Origin: Talpa occidentalis
Lineage: Eukaryota > Chordata > Mammalia > Eulipotyphla > Talpidae
Length of the DNA: 64,000 bases
Direction of reading: 5' to 3'
Assembly (NCBI RefSeq): GCF_014898055.3
Contig: NW_023602073.1
Location: 22,305,784-22,369,783, forward strand
The notes below the pieces were generated by a model. The model saw only the letters and a program-made list of their open reading frames with translations. It made no database searches and was not told the origin of the DNA. Made by a program: the position numbers and the translations under genes. Position 1 is the stretch's first letter. Each line of letters opens with the position of its first letter. Below, one piece after another: positions 22,946 through 35,000 of this stretch.

Positions 22946-25900
22946 AAGTTACTCCTAAATAAGACTAAAATAAACATGTTTTTCACTTATATTTGTAGAA
23001 TCCAAAAAAGGGATGTAAAGAGTTGAAAATGTTATGTTTTAGGTCAGCTGTGAAAGAGCAGAAGGTCCAGTCCAAGAGTTTGGATTGTAGGCACAGAATT
23101 AGGAAGGCAAAATCCAATGGTTCTGGCAAAAGGCTAAATAAGTTAAGAAGTTCTGGAATTTGCTGAGCTACACAGCAACCAAACACTGATGGGAAGTAGG
23201 TAAGGATCCAAGTGTTTCTGTTTTATTATGATCATGCCACCTGGGAAGTTATCTTTCCCCATCCCCCTGTATTAGCTGCTGGTCAGTTAGCAGCAAACAT
23301 GTATTTTTGCATTTGGATGGGAGCCCACCACTGGGGCAATGAAAAATCAGGTCTTTCACTTCAGGAACATAATTTTCAGAAGTAAGATCAGTCTTTTCTT
23401 ACTCCCAGTTAGTAATGTCCGACTAATGACAACACTTTTGCAGTAGATCACTGGAGAAACGTTTACATGAATCACTTGGAGGGTCAGATGCCCAGCAGGT
23501 GATGGCATCCTCAATAAATGAAGGGGCATGGAACCAGATGGCTCTCTGAAGCTCTGCCTCACCATTCATGTGCCAGGCAAACGTTACTGCTAGGATATGC
23601 AAGTATAGAAAAAGGCAAAGACAAGTGAACACATTTAAACAAAACGAAAAATATATATGAAGATTTGCATCATGAACAAACAGGATTGAGAACCCAAGGG
23701 CTCTAGACCTGGAAGATTAATGTGAGACCACTGCATTCCCCACACCTGACTTACCCCTGGCCTGGCTGTTACTACCAGTTCTGGCTACTGTTTGTCTCAA
23801 GCAAAGTAAAACCTTTCTTATGAAATATTATTTTGACCTCTGGAACAATGTAGCTGATTTCTTATCCTTTATTAAATGGCAGTCTTTTAAATGTGAAAAT
23901 GCAGCTTGCACTTTTCCGCTTTAGGTCACAGCTGATAATGAAGTCGTTTCTAGGTGATACATAAAATTACCAACTCGAAGGCCTCCCTTTTTGACCTCAG
24001 TCACAGAAGTGTCATTCTCGGCCCAACTCCTTGATGGCCAGCAAGTCGCCTTGTGTCAGCCAGAAACACCAGGAGTCAGGGGGCTGACCCAAGATCACCC
24101 AAAGTGCCACTCCAGGCCATGTTCTCCCCCTCATCACAGAGATGTGGGTACCTCAAGGGGACAGGCAGGGCCTCTCCAGCCTTGTAGAGTGGGGGCCAGC
24201 AGGCAGGGGTGGTGATTTTTAACTTTATCATCAGCCAGCAGGGTGAGCCTCTTGGGTCCTGCCTTTTTGAGGGAAGTATGGAGAGGCTGGTTCTGAAAAC
24301 AGCCTAGCACTGAGTACACCGATGTAATTGCTCTGATTTTGTAGGGGCATGCAGCAAAAATGTCAGTGGCTCAAGATCATCACTGAAATCTCTTCCCCCC
24401 AAAAGTGAAAAAAGAATAAGCGGTGCCCACAGGTCACAGGAAAGGCGTAATTAGTTCTGAGCAGCCCAGCTGCACAGTGGTCTCTTCCCTGGGAAGCTGA
24501 TGTGAGAGAATTTGGACAGATGCACTTTAGTCCGGGATCCCACGGGCTTATAGACATATTGGTCCTGTTTTACTTGTCTGGAGAAGAAGTTAGTCTCCAG
24601 TGACAAAGACAAAATGCATTTCATCTATTATTCTGAAAATTATTTCTGTTAAAATTCAAACTGAAAAGCAGCTATTGCCGAGTTTAGGAACAGAGGACAT
24701 AGAAATCACACAAACCTTAAAATAATGAAAGAGCTTCAGAGAGAATATTTGCTTCTACCACTTTCCAACAGCCTACATTTTAGTTACACTTTAAACCTTT
24801 GAGCCTTTAACTGAGATTTACAGAAAATAACTAGAATGGGAGGGGAGATGATGAGGATGAAAGAACAGCGATTTCCACATACAGACTTCTTCTTCATAAA
24901 CCAGACCAAGAAAAATAATTTTGCTCGATGAGTTAAGCTTATTCCTCTCTTTCGGAGGCTGTGGCTTATGCATCTGTACGGAACTGGAAATAAAATTTAT
25001 TTTGCTTAACATTTCAAACGAAAGTAGTGGATCTCCCTTTGCAAAACCACTTGAATGGGAAACAATAAAAAAAAAAAAAAAAAAAAAGACAGAGGCCTGA
25101 GATCCAGCTTTAGGCTCCCAGTAGAACACCATCAAAATATGTCAGCAGCACATACCAAGGTGGTAATAAGTGCTAGGTACACACACCCAGCTATTAAACA
25201 GTTTGCTGAATATACCAAATGTGTACCTCAAATTATTCTTTGCATTAGCTGGAACAAGGCTAACAAATACTCCAAGCTTTCAATGAAAGGAGTCTCTGAT
25301 TTCTCGATTTCCACTACTTGCCATAACTTGTGCCGGTTACTCTCTGCCAAAGATTCCCTCCCATCTGTACCCAACAAGATCCTGGATTGATGCCACCACC
25401 AAATTAACTTGCAAACACCTAACATTTTATCCACATTTGATTTTCCCAGGTAGAACATTGTGGGTTTACTCTTTTGTATCAGCAAGCAAAACTTTTCTCT
25501 AGCCTAAAATAATGGCACCCTAGAAAACCTAATGGGGAAGAGCTATACTTTTAATGCATACAACAAAGTAGAGAAGAAGTCATTCCAATGACATTCTTTC
25601 TTCCAAATATAAAAGCTGTAAAAACAACTTCTCCAAATTAGAGAAAAGAGAGAACAGCCCTAAAACGACAGAAGTTAAATGTTGAAGTTATAGATGACTT
25701 ATCGTGAAGAGTGACTGCTTAGAAGCTAAACTAACTACATGGTTCTCCTTTTTAACATGCAAAAAAGGATGTTGGTATTTTTACTCTGCAGAAGAAGAAG
25801 AAAATGTTTTAGGGAATCTGATTGTAAATGCTGGATTCAAAAGCTTCTGCCTGGTCTCAGATGCTTCTCTGACCTTTATTACCCATCTGACTGAGGAGGT

Positions 25901-26207
25901 GGTGGGTCCTCAACAATGACTGATCCTGGGAGTCTTCTGGGTATCACAACAATCCAGGACCATCAGCTTCTTTTAATATAATGAGGAAAACTCACCAGAG
26001 GTAAAATTCTAGCAAGTAAACAAAGTTTCAGAATTTTACCTTAAAGGGTATATTTTTTCCTATTTAAGTACATGTTTGTATATAGAGAGAGTGGACTGCA
26101 AACAAACAACCACAAATACATGGCTGTGAAACCCTCTAAGGCATTATGTAATGTGCCCACATATTAGTTCCTTATATAGTACATCTAAAATAAACACAGG
26201 GAAATTC
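22946..26207. other. Noncoding unique sequence
   Basis: No transposon or gene is recognised. A 21-base A-run lies at 25,067-25,087 without a SINE body beside it. Frames on either strand are at most 111 codons, and the longest crosses the A-run. GC content is higher at 23,990-24,300. Confidence 0.65.
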
Positions 26208-26232
26208 TGTGTGTGTGTGTGTGTGTGTGTGT
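26208..26232 (+). repeat. (TG)n microsatellite
   Basis: An uninterrupted TG tract of about 12 units. Confidence 0.95.
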
Positions 26233-28194
26233 TTTCCAATATAAATAGGGGAGCCAGGGAAAACCTCCTGGTAATTTTATTCAACACCTCTCAATTTACA
26301 TGAAGTACCTGGCTAGTTTTTTTTTCTTAACAGCATGAGAATGCACGATTTTATTACTAGTAATTTAAAGATTCTGACACTTCCTAAAAGCTCCTTTTAA
26401 ATCTTATAAATTAAATTCCCTCAAAGATTCAGGCATGTTATATGCTTGCTTCAGTTTATTCACTAAGAACATCTTGATACACGTGTCTAAACAGCACAGA
26501 AGGAGGATAGTCTACAAATTGCTGTATTTTGGTCACTGTGGTAATATAGACACATATCAAGAAAGGCAAACAGCTTTAATACATGTGCATTTCTTCACAC
26601 CTTGCATTTTACTAATATCACAAAGCACTAGCCTTTGAAGTTATCACAAAATGGAAAAACAATCACAAGTTTTACAACATATTTTGGAGTATGTATCCTT
26701 TAAAAAACATGAACCATTTTCAAACAACTTAGCTAATACAGCATCAGGAGAAAAAGTGCTCATTTTCAGTTGTGAAAAGTGAATTATCAAAGAGGGATGG
26801 GTTGTAACACTGTACTTACAAAAATGTTAAGTCACCTTTTATGAAAATAGGTCCTCTCTCTAGTTTATTATCTGTTCAAAAGCAATCACAAAAGATAAAA
26901 TACCAATATGTAGATATCAAAGGGCAACTTAAATGAGCTTTTCTTGTTATTTATCGGCATTGATACTCTGGAATGATACCTTTATTAATCCTTCAAAAGG
27001 GGATTTAGGAAGTTATTAACTCTTTTTTTAGCGAACAAAAAAAAAGATAGGGAATCTCAACACCATATATTTTTATATAATGTAATTCCTAACAGCACTT
27101 TTAAAAGGAGAACTGTAAATTTCCAAAAGTGTGATAAAGAAAAAATGATGAGTCAATGAGACAACATTCAACTCATATTTTTTAAAGATTGGAAACAGCA
27201 AATTACTTATTTTTATTACAAATAAGAAATGTTAACTGGACATTTTAACTGTCAGAATACGAGTCAAAACTGTGAAGCAATGTCCCATGAGGACAAATTT
27301 TTCCTTTTGTATAGTGGATGTTAGGACCTACTCAGGGGTGCCAAGACACCATGACGACCATTTCTGGTCTTCATTCATTAAGCAGTGTTTATGAAATGTG
27401 GCAAAGGTAGATTCGCTGGTGATGAACTCAGGAGAAAATGGGAAAAATGTGAACCTTCACCTTTTTAACACCACTTCAAAATCAGAACCAGACCCAGCAG
27501 CGCACCACCCCAATCTCCAGCCTAACAAATTAGAAACCTGATCTCATCAAGTAGAAAGTCCACTCGCCAAACCCCAAGCTCAGCCAAACGCCAAGCTCAG
27601 CTGCAGGCTCTTGGTGGCCCCCTCTCTGGCTCCCTCCAGACCAGAAGCACAGGAAGATCCTAAGCGCAGTCGAGTTTCATATAACACCAAGCGTTTACCA
27701 ACACGTGGGATGTAAGAAATCACTCTGAATTCAGATCCTTTGCGTGTTTTCAAATTTCATTTATAGAACATCGCATAGAGGTGGCACGTTTGGAATGAAA
27801 GAGAAGGTGGACTTGTGTGTCTCTGGGGGCAGAAATTCCCTCAGCTGTGCCCCAGCCCACCCTCCGCGCCCCGCTCCTCCGAGCATTATCCTGTCAAACC
27901 CCCAAACATGCTGGGCCACCAGTCTGCACTCGCCAGACATAAGCTGCTTTCTGCCAGACACAGTCCTCAAGGAAAAGGTCCTTTTGCCCCTATTATTTCC
28001 CTGTTTGCCCTTGATGACAGAAACTTTTCTTTTATAGCTCCTTTTATTCATTTCTCTCATCGGGTAGACTTGAAATAGTAGAAAGAGCATGAGGGATTTT
28101 ACAACTCTGGGAGGATGTCTACTTCACAACCCACTTTGTGTTCATTTCAAGGAAAAACAAAGATCCCTGAAAATACCTGTTGTGCTCGCTTTCC

Positions 28195-28218
28195 TTTTTT
28201 TTTTTTTTTTTTTTTTTT
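28195..28218 (+). repeat. Poly-T tract
   Basis: About 24 consecutive T residues. No recognisable SINE or L1 body flanks it, so it is listed only as a low-complexity tract. Confidence 0.95.
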
Positions 28219-28429
28219 GTCCAAGCTGGAAAACCTGGAACTGGGCAAAAATGAGGTGAAATTTTACAACAAATTAAGCTAGGGTGATAAAATCCATGGG
28301 GGAAGAGAAGTAGGAGGAGATTAAATGACATTAAAAAATATCCAAATCTTCATTTGATTAACTTTAATCTAATTATAAAAAGTCACCGCTCAGTTCCCTA
28401 GCAAACAAGGAGACCTCAGAAGGTTGAAG

Positions 28430-28473
28430 TAAAAAAAATAAAAAAAAAAGAAAAAGAAAAAGAAAAAAAAAAA
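28430..28473 (+). repeat. A-rich low-complexity tract
   Basis: Runs of A broken by single T or G residues, including three AAAAAG-type units. A reading frame on the opposite strand gives Phe/Leu repeats and is not coding. Confidence 0.93.
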
Positions 28474-28752
28474 TCCAGAGGTTAGAGAAGCAAAAATAAT
28501 GCTGAATTAAAGCACTCGGAGGCCCGTGGCTTTGAATCTGGGCACACCAGTCATTCCACCCAGCGAGGCCGTCTGCAGAGGTTTGGGCTCTTGTTAACAG
28601 AGCACTCATTGTTTTCAAAGGCAGTTAGAAAAATGCTGCTTTATATCTGCTCACACCACAGGCTCCGTGCACAGCCCGGGAAAAGGCGGCTGAGAGTGTA
28701 CACTCCACAGGAAGAAAAAAAAAAAAAAAAAAACCCATGGATATATACACAA

Positions 28753-28780
28753 CCCCTCACCCCTCACCCCACCCCCACCC
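28753..28780 (-). other. Candidate G-quadruplex (G-rich on minus strand)
   Basis: On the plus strand the order is CCCC-TCA-CCCC-TCA-CCCC-A-CCCCC-A-CCC. Thus the minus strand carries at least four runs of three or more G with loops of one to three bases. This satisfies the canonical G3+N1-7 pattern. Folding in the cell is inference. Confidence 0.6.
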
Positions 28781-29336
28781 AGACAGAAAAACACATTTTT
28801 CTGCTATGAACTCCCTCAAACTCAATTCCTGGCTCACGAACTGTGGTAAAGGATGTTATGGTGGTGCATAATTTATAACTGGAAATTTCTGATTCATGTG
28901 GGATTTGGGGCATTTCTCCGCCCTTCACCCACCGCCTCCCCGCTTCCACCTCAGCACAGGGAGGTGAGAACCATCAGGCAGCAGGGCGAGCACCATCAGG
29001 CAGGGAGGAGATAAACACCGCATTTCTGAGACTGCAGTTATTCCACACCTGTTTAAAATGTTTATACAGTAATTAAAGATTAATGCTTATTCCAGACCAG
29101 ATAAATATTAGACAGTATGTGTGTGTATATACATATATGAATCCGCAATGCTGCAGAGAACAAAGATTTTATTGTATGGCGCTTACTGAGTGAAGGGTGT
29201 AAGCTTTAAAAAGGCCTGAGCTTCACAGAGTTTACATTACAGAGGGGAAAAAAGGCTTAAAAATGTTAAGTGGTTGGAGCTACTGAGGGCCATCGAGAAA
29301 GCAGGGAGTTAGTGGTGAGTAAGAGCTAATTCTGCT

Positions 29337-29433
29337 GCAAAGCATGGCTTCTCTGCTTCTTCAAGGCGGGACTCAGTTTACCACAGCAAAGCATGGCTTC
29401 TCTGCTTCTTCAAGGCGGGACTCAGTTTACCAC
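29337..29433. repeat. Exact tandem duplication, 49-bp period
   Basis: A 48-bp block starting GCAAAGCATGGCTTCTCTGC and ending CAGTTTACCAC occurs at 29,337-29,384 and again, without a mismatch, at 29,386-29,433. The single base between them completes a 49-bp unit. The unit has no transposon character. Exact identity in otherwise unconstrained DNA implies a very recent duplication, or an assembly or replication-slippage product. Confidence 0.95.
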
Positions 29434-32007
29434 CCTCCCCCGATCAGCTGTCAGTTTAATGGGTCACTCTGACTTGCTTCCTGAAGCAACAATAGCAAGG
29501 AAGATAGTTAAGTTTTTGAAAAACATTTTACTTGTTTCTGATAAATCCCACAGTCTCATTCAGCCACATTTCCCAGTGTACTTAGAATAATTTTACAGAG
29601 TCTATGTGTTCCTTTCTGGTGATACTCATTCTGGTGGCTTCTTTAACATACAGGACAAAACATTTTGAACTCAAAAGAGTTGTAAAGTGTGATGATTATT
29701 AAACTTAAAACATTTACATATTGTATTGTCTTAGACAGCCTGCTAATAGGGTCAAAATAAGGATGACTTTAGAAAGTGGTTAAGTCAGGATCATAAACTA
29801 ATCTTGACATGTTTCTATAACGAAATGTTTTCCTCTCTGAGAAGTCAATGAAGGCATATTTTATTTATACTATTATTGGGTAATGCAAGCAATTAGGTAT
29901 GAGTTTTAAAGGTTAACAATACGGTTCTTTCGGACAAATTTGATAGAGGTAGTGGGCAAATATAGACAGAAGTAATGTTGATAAATCTAGTATTCACACC
30001 TCTGCATTTTACAGCACCAGGCACCCTAACACTAGAGCAGTCTTCATCCTAAACCTTGCCAACTTATCGACACTCTAAAGATGGAAGCCTGAACTTGTCC
30101 CCTAAGCACTGCATGAGAAGGTCCCCACCACAAAGACCCCTACAAACAAGTGGACACATATCGTGGAGAACAAAGGTACAAGAGGAAATTTCCCTGTATT
30201 ACTGAAGCAATTTTAGCTGACCATTAATTATGACTTTAAGATGTTAATAAAAGATAAGAGACTGTCATCAGAAAATTCTGAGAAGACAAGTCAGAATGAA
30301 AAGTCGCATTGGCTGATAGGGGGTGCAGGGAAAGCACACATTTGGGAATATGAGAACAGAAGGCAGTGTCTGAATGCGTGAGGAAGGATGCTGGCCTGTC
30401 AGCCCCCATCAGTGTGGGTGCCACTGTGTGCCGGTGAGGAGGTGCTCACTCCACAGCAAGAGTTCGAGGAGGCAAGATCCAAAGTGTTGACTTTTTCTCT
30501 CCATAGCTGCTCTGTGGTCAGTGGACGTTTACCCAGAAACCAATCACCAGTCTATTCTAAATGGGTCTTCCGGTGATTTTTCTACAAAGTGACTATGGGT
30601 GGATCAACAGAGGACCTAAGGGAGACAGACAGCAATGATCTGAGCTGAATGCACCTAGCTTCATTAACTGAGAACACTTTATCAGAAGAGTGACCGAACC
30701 GAGGGAACAAGAAAGGATGGGAGGAAATCAAGAAAAGTATTTTGCAAGGCAGCAAGGCAGACATTTTCCACTCCTTATAATTTTAAGACTCTTTGCCCTA
30801 AAGAATTTTACAGATATGAAATTGATCTCAGAGGTGTCCAAAGTGGCTGTTGGTATTCGTTCCTAAATCGCTGAGTAAATTTAGGGCTCCTTCTAGTACA
30901 CTGTGCTACAAGTAAATGTCCAGTGACTGATGAAGGCACAGAACATACTAGATCTGATTTCGTCCAGATACTTAATATTCAGGTGAAGAGGCTCGACAGC
31001 CCAGAATCTCATGAAGCAATATCCATATGTTATTTGAAATCAGGACTACAATGGTACAAACTTCCAGTTAGAAGACAAACACTGGCGGTGAGTGTAGGAC
31101 ACAGCGTAATTAACACTGCTGCACAGCACATTTGAAAGCTGTTGACAGAATAGATCCTGAGAGTGATCATCACAAGGAAAAACATATTTTTCTTTTCTTT
31201 GTTTCTCTGTGAACTCTTGGGTGCTAACCACGCTGATGGTGGTGGTCACTTTGCAATACATGTGAGGGGTCACGGTGGTGTACCCCTATATCAGGGCCGC
31301 CTGCCAATTCTATCTCAATAAAATGGAAAGATAACGAAACAGTCAGGAGAAGATTCCTTAGTTTTAATTTTTATTTAAAATGTTCATCTAAGGATTCATA
31401 ATTTATATCCATGTTTCTTCTAGAAATGATTTCGGGCTGCAGGACAGTGTCAACTGAAAAAATAATATGAAAAAGAAGTCTTCAAACATGGGCCTGATGC
31501 ATGAGGTGAGTGGGAGGAAAGCACTGGAGCCTCAGGAAAGGGAGCCACTGGGCTCGGCATTCTTGCTGTTTGAATAGAAGGAAGATGCGCCTTCTTGGGG
31601 AGAGCTTTTCTCTGGCACAAGGAGACACACGGATTCTTGTATGTGCACACCGAGTAACCTAAGCGGGAAAACTTTTTCGAAGGTGTCTTTATAGATGCCA
31701 AGGTGTTCCTTGGGTTTGTCTTTTTCTTTTTCTAAATGGCACACCTAAGTAAAAGCAAAGGCATACATAAATCTGAACACGGGCAGGCAGTTGGGGGTGT
31801 GGTCCAGGTGTGTTTCTCTATGGTGAGCAAGTTTCTACCTATGGTGGACAGAGAGAGTTTATAAAGCCCCGTGTTTGGTCCGCCTGACGTCGGGTCTTTG
31901 AGTGATGCTTTCGGATGAGGCAGAAGCTGAGGCTGACTCCTGGCAGCATCAGTCTGTGGGCTTGCTAACTGCTGACTCGTGTGAGCCCCAGCTTTGAGCC
32001 CCAGCTT
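29434..32007. other. Noncoding unique sequence
   Basis: No gene or clear transposon. Small frames (up to 159 codons, 31,732-32,211 minus, from a non-ATG start) have no recognisable domain. Immediately before 32,008 a 13-14 bp unit (GAGCCCCAGCTTT) is tandemly duplicated at about 31,983-32,008. Confidence 0.65.
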
Positions 32008-32035
32008 TGTGCGCGCGCGCACGCGCGCATACACG
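32008..32035. repeat. Alternating purine-pyrimidine tract (GC-rich)
   Basis: Twenty-eight bases alternate strictly between pyrimidine and purine, mostly as GC/CG steps (GTGCGCGCGCGCACGCGCGC core). Such tracts have high intrinsic potential to adopt Z-DNA under negative supercoiling. CpG retention is notable because methylated CpG normally decays. Function is not known. Confidence 0.85.
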
Positions 32036-35000
32036 ATAACATGGCTGGAGTGGTCAGCAACATGGAGAAGTCTGGGGCTGCCTGATCCCTGCTTGTCAGC
32101 TGGCAAGGAAAGTAGATGGCAGGAAAGCTTATGGGCATTTTTGTCTAAAGAAATTAAAAAGCTGAGTTCTGCAGAAAAAGAAATCACAGAACCCAGAGTT
32201 TGTGATGGCACTGCAGTGTGGGCCAGGCTACGCTGGAGGACACTGTAAGGACAGCTGTCATCACCCCCACTGCTGCCCTGGCCCTCCTCTGGTATCTATC
32301 CTGCACAAGCACAGGCGCATCTCCTTGGGAAGTCTCCCCAACATGGCGCGGGGGAGGCAGCCTCATGGTCCCTAGAGGAGGTCATGGGTACGATGGACGA
32401 GGTGGGCTCTGATTAATTGGGCCCCCACTGGCCGCCCCCAGAGGAAGTGGGGCCTCCTGCTCATAGGGGGTGCCTGTTTTCCTGGGCCGAGGGCAGAACC
32501 AGGCCACCACAAGGGGCCAACCCACTGTGTTTCTGCCATGGTGCCACCTTTGGCACCTGAATTGAAAGGCTTCATTCCCTGGCCACTTTGGAGTGATTTT
32601 TCCTTCAGGAGACAGCAGTGATGTCCATGCCACTTCTGTCCAACTCTCCTTGTCCCCCAGAGCTGGGTGGCAACCCTGTGACATGGCTGACAGCCCCATA
32701 CACAGGTGAGCATGGTGCAGTCACTGCTGGGGTGTCAGTGGACTCAAGGAAGCCAGAATGCACCCTCCCTTGCACAGGCCTGAGAATAGCTGAGGATGGG
32801 AACCTCAACCAGTGGGCTTTCAGTGACCAACAGCCACACAGCTCTTAGGAGCAGAATATATAACAGCCAATACAACACAAACACACACACACGCACGTGT
32901 GTGCATGTGCCTTTGCTTGTGCTACAGGAAATCTCAGACTGGCCTTGTATGGACCACCTCACCACCTCGGGACATTTTGTCTTTTAAGGGGAGGAGAAAA
33001 TATACTCCAGTGTCAGTGACTTGAGATAAAATATCTCTCAACACATTCTCCCTTACTCATACTCCTTTTAATAAAACCATTATTTTCCTTACCCCCAAGG
33101 CACCCCTAGAACTGTAAGAAGTCATTTGAGAATAGTATACAAAACAAATGCAAAACACACTCTGTAGTTCAAGTAGGCCACATTAATATTTTTTTTCTTT
33201 CTATCACTTCCCACAGAAAGCAGGCATGATACATTTTACTACCTAATTAATAGATGTAAGCAAAAAGAAACATGACTAGGGCCAGGGAACTGATAATAAC
33301 CACCAGGGTCAGCCAGACATGGACTATTTTGCATAGGAAACAAATCCAGGATTGGGTGAGAGTAAACACCTAACCTCTCCAAACTGAACACAGCCATCCA
33401 CGTCCTGACCCCCAGCCCCCACACACTTAAACCATTATCTAATTACTGTGGACATCCAAAAGGAGAATTACCAAGTACCCTGGGTTAAGAAAGGCTGGCC
33501 AGGAAAGGGGAGTAGGGGTGGAGAGAACAAGCAGGGACCTTCCAGCTGGAGCCTGTTTGTGACTTCTTGGCCTCACTGTTTGAGACTTTCTGGCATTTTT
33601 ATTGCCTGTTGTCTCAGTGATAATGTGCAAGCATAGAGATATATTAAAACCCTAAGTAAATATATTCAAAGAGAGAAAAAGAATAGGTCATTAGAGAAAA
33701 TAGCAGAAGAACATTAATTTTCAAGTCGCCAGTGCCGAGAATGCAATATTTTAATTTTTAAAATCGCCATAAAAAGTGTTAGTTCAGGCTATTATGATTT
33801 CAACTGAGTGCTTTTAGGAACACAGAGTCATAAAGAAATTAGAGATGACATTCCATGAAAGGAAAAGCTCAAAGAAACCTCTGGTAAACTGGATTTTTCC
33901 TATCCTTCGTTACCGGATTTCTTCTTCACGCAATTGTGAAAGGCTTCATCTACCCATTTTATAAAAGGAAAGCTTTTCAGGTTGCAGATACATTGCTTCC
34001 ATGCTAAATACAATAAATTTGCTGTTCTAAGCTGCTGTTGCGAATAATAAGGGAAGCCAATTATGATGTACTCTCGTAAGGATTTCAAAAGTTACCAAAT
34101 AATTCAATTCCTTTCTTATTAGTCACCTAACATTTCCTACAAGAACACTGTCCAGAGTAAGATCGACTGCAAGGCGAGCCAATTGCTCTTTTCTTTTTTC
34201 TGAATGGGAAGAAATATGTGATGTCGATATCAAAATCAGCAGGTACACATACACAGGGCCTCTGTCTGCCTGCATCATGCCTGGAGCCCTGAGGCACCGG
34301 ATCATTCTATTCTATCAGGAAAATGACACTGCTGGCTGGCAAATGTGCTCCCCCAAGACTGGAGAGTTATCTCTCCAGACCCCCTTATGCAACCCATCTC
34401 TCCCTTGCACATAGTCCTCTTTCTCCCACTCACTCCCCTGTGTTATCAGAGTGGACACCAAGGCCCCTGAGTCCCACAATGGTCAGCCCACACTTGCTTA
34501 CCACATAAATGCCAGCTTGGGGGCAGTGGGGGGTTGACAGAGGACACCCCCAGGCAGCCAGCAAGGATAAAGTTTACAAAGCGACCAGATACTATTTTCA
34601 ACTGTCAAAGTTCAATCCATATGCATGATAACCATTCAATACTTATTTATAGACTTTCACCAAGATGTGAGATATAGATGCCTAAGCCCCCCAAAAATGA
34701 TGATTAATGTTTAATGGAAAGTTCGAAGAAGAAATGAACACATTTGCTGGTAACCAGACTCGTTAAATGCTTCCCCCCCATGGCGCTGTCAGAACTTTTG
34801 GTTTTTTTTTTTTAGAAGGAGGAGGGCCCTCAGGATAAAATAGCCCACATTTGCTAGCTGCATGTGACAACCTCCAAAAGGAGTACAATATATCACCAGG
34901 GCAGCTCACAAACTGGCGAGTCACATTATTTATTACGAGCCACACATGTGACAAATTATTTAACTCAGTTGATCCTAATAAGTCAAAGAGCAAGCAATTA

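Larger units (their letters stand above)
26233..29336. other. Noncoding sequence with homopolymer tracts
   Basis: The sequence is AT-rich to 27,470 and more GC-rich at 27,480-27,960. No gene or transposon is recognised. It contains a 24-base T-run (28,195-28,218), an A-rich AAAAAG-type tract (28,430-28,473), a poly-A run (28,710-28,732) and, next to the last, a C-rich block at 28,753-28,780. A short imperfect tandem of ACCATCAGGCAG lies near 28,971 and 28,992. Confidence 0.65.

Noticed and set aside
27840..27960. Possible CpG island and promoter
   Set aside because: GC-rich, but only a few CpGs cluster (around 27,865-27,880) and the block is far too short for an island.
28195..28218. Poly-T run as a SINE or processed-pseudogene tail
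   Set aside because: No body of a retroposed element could be recognised on either side and no flanking direct repeat was seen.
31732..32211. 159-codon open frame on the minus strand
   Set aside because: It begins at a non-ATG codon, reads through the alternating GC tract, shows no recognisable domain and has no splice or promoter context.
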